A stretch of DNA of 64,000 nt from Delphinus delphis (taxonomy: Eukaryota; Chordata; Mammalia; Artiodactyla; Delphinidae): contig NC_082695.1 of assembly GCF_949987515.2 (NCBI RefSeq), positions 88,928,104 through 88,992,103 of the forward strand, written 5' to 3'. Numbering within the stretch: position 1 is the first letter of the stretch; every line of letters begins with the position of its first letter. Below the pieces are notes generated by a model. The model was not told where the DNA came from, searched no databases, and saw nothing but the letters and a program-made list of their open reading frames with translations. Shown here in pieces: positions 61,496 through 64,000 of this stretch. Position numbers and translations under genes: made by a program.

Positions 61496-62160
61496 ATAGA
61501 TGACAATGTGTTGGTAAGAATGTGAAGGAGTCTGAACTCTCTCATACATTTCTGGTAGGAATATAAAATATGTGTCTGTTTTGGTAATCAGTTTGGCTCC
61601 TAAAAATGTTGAACAAAGAGCTGCCATGTGGCCCAGAAATGTCACCCCCAGGTATGTACCCAAGATTAATGAACACATGAAAACTTGCACACGAATGTTC
61701 ACAGCAGCATCGTTCACAATAGCCAAAGAGTGAAAATATCCCCATGTCCATCAACTGATGAACGGATAAACAAAAAGTGGTATATACCCTGTTAGTGAAT
61801 ATTACTATATCACTATATCAGCCATAATAAGGAATGAAGTATGACACACGCTGCGACAAATCTGAACCTTGAAAACATTATGGTTAATGAAAGACGTCAG
61901 ACACGTAAGACCATATACCGTATGATTCTATTCATATGAAATGTACAGAAGAAGCAAATTCATAAAGAAAGCAGACTAGTGGTTTCTAGGGACTAGAAGG
62001 AGAAAGGCGTTGGGAATGGCTGCTAGTCGGTTGGGGTTTCTTTTTGGTGAAGAAAATGTTCTGAAGTTAAATAATGGTAATGACTGCACAACTCTGTGAA
62101 AATACCAAAAACTACTGAATTTACACTTGAAAGGTACGAATTTTACTTCATATAAATTAC

Positions 62161-62989
62161 AGCTTATAGAGCTGTTTTTGTAACTTTCACTTCAAAGAAT
62201 AAGTTTTTTAAACCGCCAATTGAAGGCTTATTGGCGGCTGCGTTGAGAAATATGGAAACCCCGGAAGACGGTGGTGGACTGGCTGGTGCACACGGAGGCT
62301 CGGCTTTTGCCCCAGGAAATCCCAAGAGACCAAGGGTCCAAGCATCGCCTGCCAGCACACCTCAGTTTGGAAGACGAAGACTTACAAAGAACTCAGGGAA
62401 GCCCGCCCCCCGCCCCGCCGCCATTGCTGCTGGCCCTTGCAGAGGAGAACGGGATGTGAGACTTCGTCCAAGCTGGTAGGGCAAGCTTTTCCAGTTCGAA
62501 TTGGTCCAACAGCGTAGAGCTGGTAGGGAAGACAGAGGGCAGGCACTCTGAACAGGGCAGAACTTGCCTCCTTCACACGCCCATCTCCACCCTGACCCCA
62601 AACTGCAAAAGGCCCTCAGTCCCTCTCATCCAATTTAGAAGCTAAAACTCCATATGAATGACGTTTTCGGAGCCACAAGGCTCTGGCAATACAAATGTAT
62701 TTTCATCTTTCAATGTCACGTGACTCCAAGGTTAGTTCATTACCATTACCATAATTATCCCTTACTTTCCAGGTTAAAAATAGTAAAAATGTAGAATTTT
62801 CTTTTTCTTGATACCTAAGGAGTTCTCTCTACAGTTATCCACATGTTTAAACAAATCCTTTTTGTATGGAAACATATTTAATTCAGAGCGTGAAAGGCTC
62901 ATTTGGTGTGCACTGCAAGTCTTGTTAGCTGTCTTCACGCCCACAATTAAATCATAAGCTTCCCCAGTGGAAGTGCACTTCCAAGCTCC
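62161..62989. other. Mostly unique sequence with a GC-rich segment at 62225-62470
   Basis: The GC-rich segment contains gcggctgcgttgagaaat, a + frame of 82 codons (62231-62479, METPEDGGGLAGAHGG near the start) and a run of C/G around 62402-62425. I do not recognise the protein, and a minus frame overlaps it. It could be a processed pseudogene piece, an old promoter-like segment or chance. Confidence 0.4.
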
Positions 62990-63105
62990 TATGCTGAGGG
63001 TCTCAGAGAGAGAGATTTGCCCAAGGCCATAGAGCTACTTGACTCCAGGCTGGAAATAAAGCCCATTTTCTGACTCTGCTCCTGTGTTCCCTCTGCAGCA
63101 GTGAG
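62990..63105 (+). repeat. MIR-like SINE remnant
   Basis: The text gagagatttgcccaaggcca, gagctacttgactccaggct and cattttctgactctgctcct follows the MIR 3' part. Confidence 0.7.
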
Positions 63106-64000
63106 CTGCTGCCACTTCAAGCCGACCAAGAAGTTCATTCTTTTCACGACGGAAATCATGGTCCCAGGTTTCATCTTAAACTCACTTAGCTACTCTTTGC
63201 TTAAAAACTCTAAAATGGCACATTTTTGATAATTAAGATGCAGCTCTGGCGTAATACCATTCCCAGAGAAACTGAGTGAGTCAAGCAGCTGCCGTCCTCC
63301 TGTGGTCTAACACCAAAGGCAAGGGTAGGAGAATGATAAATGGTATTGTCTTCTCACCTAGGTCCTTTCCCACTGTTGTCTTTCTAACTAGGGAGGGCTC
63401 CTAGGGCCTGAACCCCACGTGATGTCCCTCGACGGCCCCCGGTGGGGGGCAACCAATCACCATTTCCATCAGTTGGGGGAAGGCTGTGGGAGGTAAAGGT
63501 GCACCCGTGGCTGTGTCTCTAACAGCTATATGGGGGCAGGAAACGCACCACACTACTGTTACTTTCAAGCTGCCTCCTCCTAGATGTAGGCAGCTAAAAC
63601 CCAGAGGCAAAGGGGCACTTGGTCACTCTTTGCCACAGCGTCTGAGTCAACCACCCCCAAGCCCCAGCTCACCTCCCCTTTCAGGTTGCCTTTCACAAAA
63701 AAGGGGAATTGAACTTTAAGGACAAAGGTCTGTAACTCTGAATTTCTATCCTCCTTCATCATTTCCTTAAGATACTCTGCTGTTTTTAAAAAAGCATCCT
63801 TTCCTCTCCTGCATGCAACTCACGGTAATCTTCTCCTCAGAGGCAGTCAGAAAAGCCGACCGCATGTGCCTGTGAACACAGTCACTCTGGAGAAACCAGC
63901 AAGATTCATGCTGGACCGAAAAAGGGGCGGAAACGCCAAGGGCTGGTGTCTGGTATGACACTTGAGGTGCCACTGGAGCCCAGGGCTCACTGTCCTGCGG
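63106..64000. other. Intronic DNA, nothing recognised
   Basis: No PARD6G exon 1 and no named repeat was seen up to the right edge. Confidence 0.4.

Larger units (their letters stand above)
53800..62160 (+). mobile_element. Second ancient + strand L1 (L1M/HAL1-like), heavily interrupted
   Basis: Host pieces: ORF1-like region 53800-55018; ORF2 endonuclease part 56460-57265 (gaactagacagaagatcaaa); ORF2 reverse-transcriptase part 58656-59324 and 59798-61370; ORF2 C-terminus and 3' UTR 61506-62160. Interruptions in order are the SINE-L1 chimera, an L1ME/MC-like 3' end itself split by another repeat, a solo LTR and a SINE. The host text resumes after each insertion. The ORFs are fragmented and not functional. 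Confidence 0.85.
45065..64000 (-). other. PARD6G: PARD6G intron 1 (inferred extent)
   Basis: Exon 1 of PARD6G, encoding about 24 residues and ending in VKSK, was not seen up to the right edge, so intron 1 should run out of the window. The content is mostly L1-derived, plus a minisatellite, SINEs, a solo LTR and a short GC-rich segment near 62.3 kb. Confidence 0.6.

Noticed and set aside
35895..62160. The two old L1s as substrates for recombination across exon 2
   Set aside because: Both are too diverged and interrupted. Only the young L1 ends at 30034 and 55718 remain plausible.

Overview
The window looks like nuclear DNA of a whippomorph mammal, most likely a toothed whale or dolphin. The main evidence is ten copies or pieces of CHR-type SINEs (tRNA-Glu-derived, opening with a ggcttccctggtggcgcagtgg-like head), several with intact target-site duplications. 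Young L1s have 3' ends of the type I know from cetartiodactyls. I see no BovB or ruminant Bov-A/ART2 repeats and no primate or rodent SINEs. The species assignment is inference; the repeats themselves are read directly.

One protein-coding exon is supportable: exon 2 of PARD6G on the minus strand (45064 down to 44842), encoding nearly the whole PB1 domain of the polarity protein PAR6-gamma. The rest of the gene is not visible. The start-codon exon should lie beyond the right edge, and the exon with the CRIB-like segment and PDZ domain beyond the left edge. On this reading positions 1-44841 are intron 2 (perhaps with flank) and 45065-64000 are intron 1. Human PARD6G lies near the end of 18q, which fits the GC- and CpG-rich, repeat-poor left part.

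Layout: 1-35 kb is GC-rich intronic DNA with scattered repeats: an old L1 3' end at the left edge, a 125-bp tandem repeat at 1.93 kb, L1 fragments at 6.4-7.9, 10.5-11.4, 18.0-18.8 and 30.0-30.8 kb, SINEs, MIRs and Tigger-type DNA transposons. 35.9-41.8 kb is one nearly full-length ancient L1 in + orientation. 42.3-46.6 kb is a GC-richer island holding the exon, with a 49-bp minisatellite about 0.6 kb upstream of it. 47.4-53.4 kb is a mosaic of L1 ends, Tigger and SINE copies. 53.8-62.2 kb is a second ancient + strand L1 carrying a young L1 fused to a SINE head, an older L1 3' end itself split by another repeat, a solo LTR and a SINE. 62.2-64 kb is mostly unique sequence.

I found no candidate for an undescribed biological system. 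Items worth a second look are a read-through frame with an AATAAA just downstream of PARD6G exon 2 (possible PB1-only isoform), the SINE-L1 chimera without clear target duplication, and two young same-orientation L1 ends that flank the exon.
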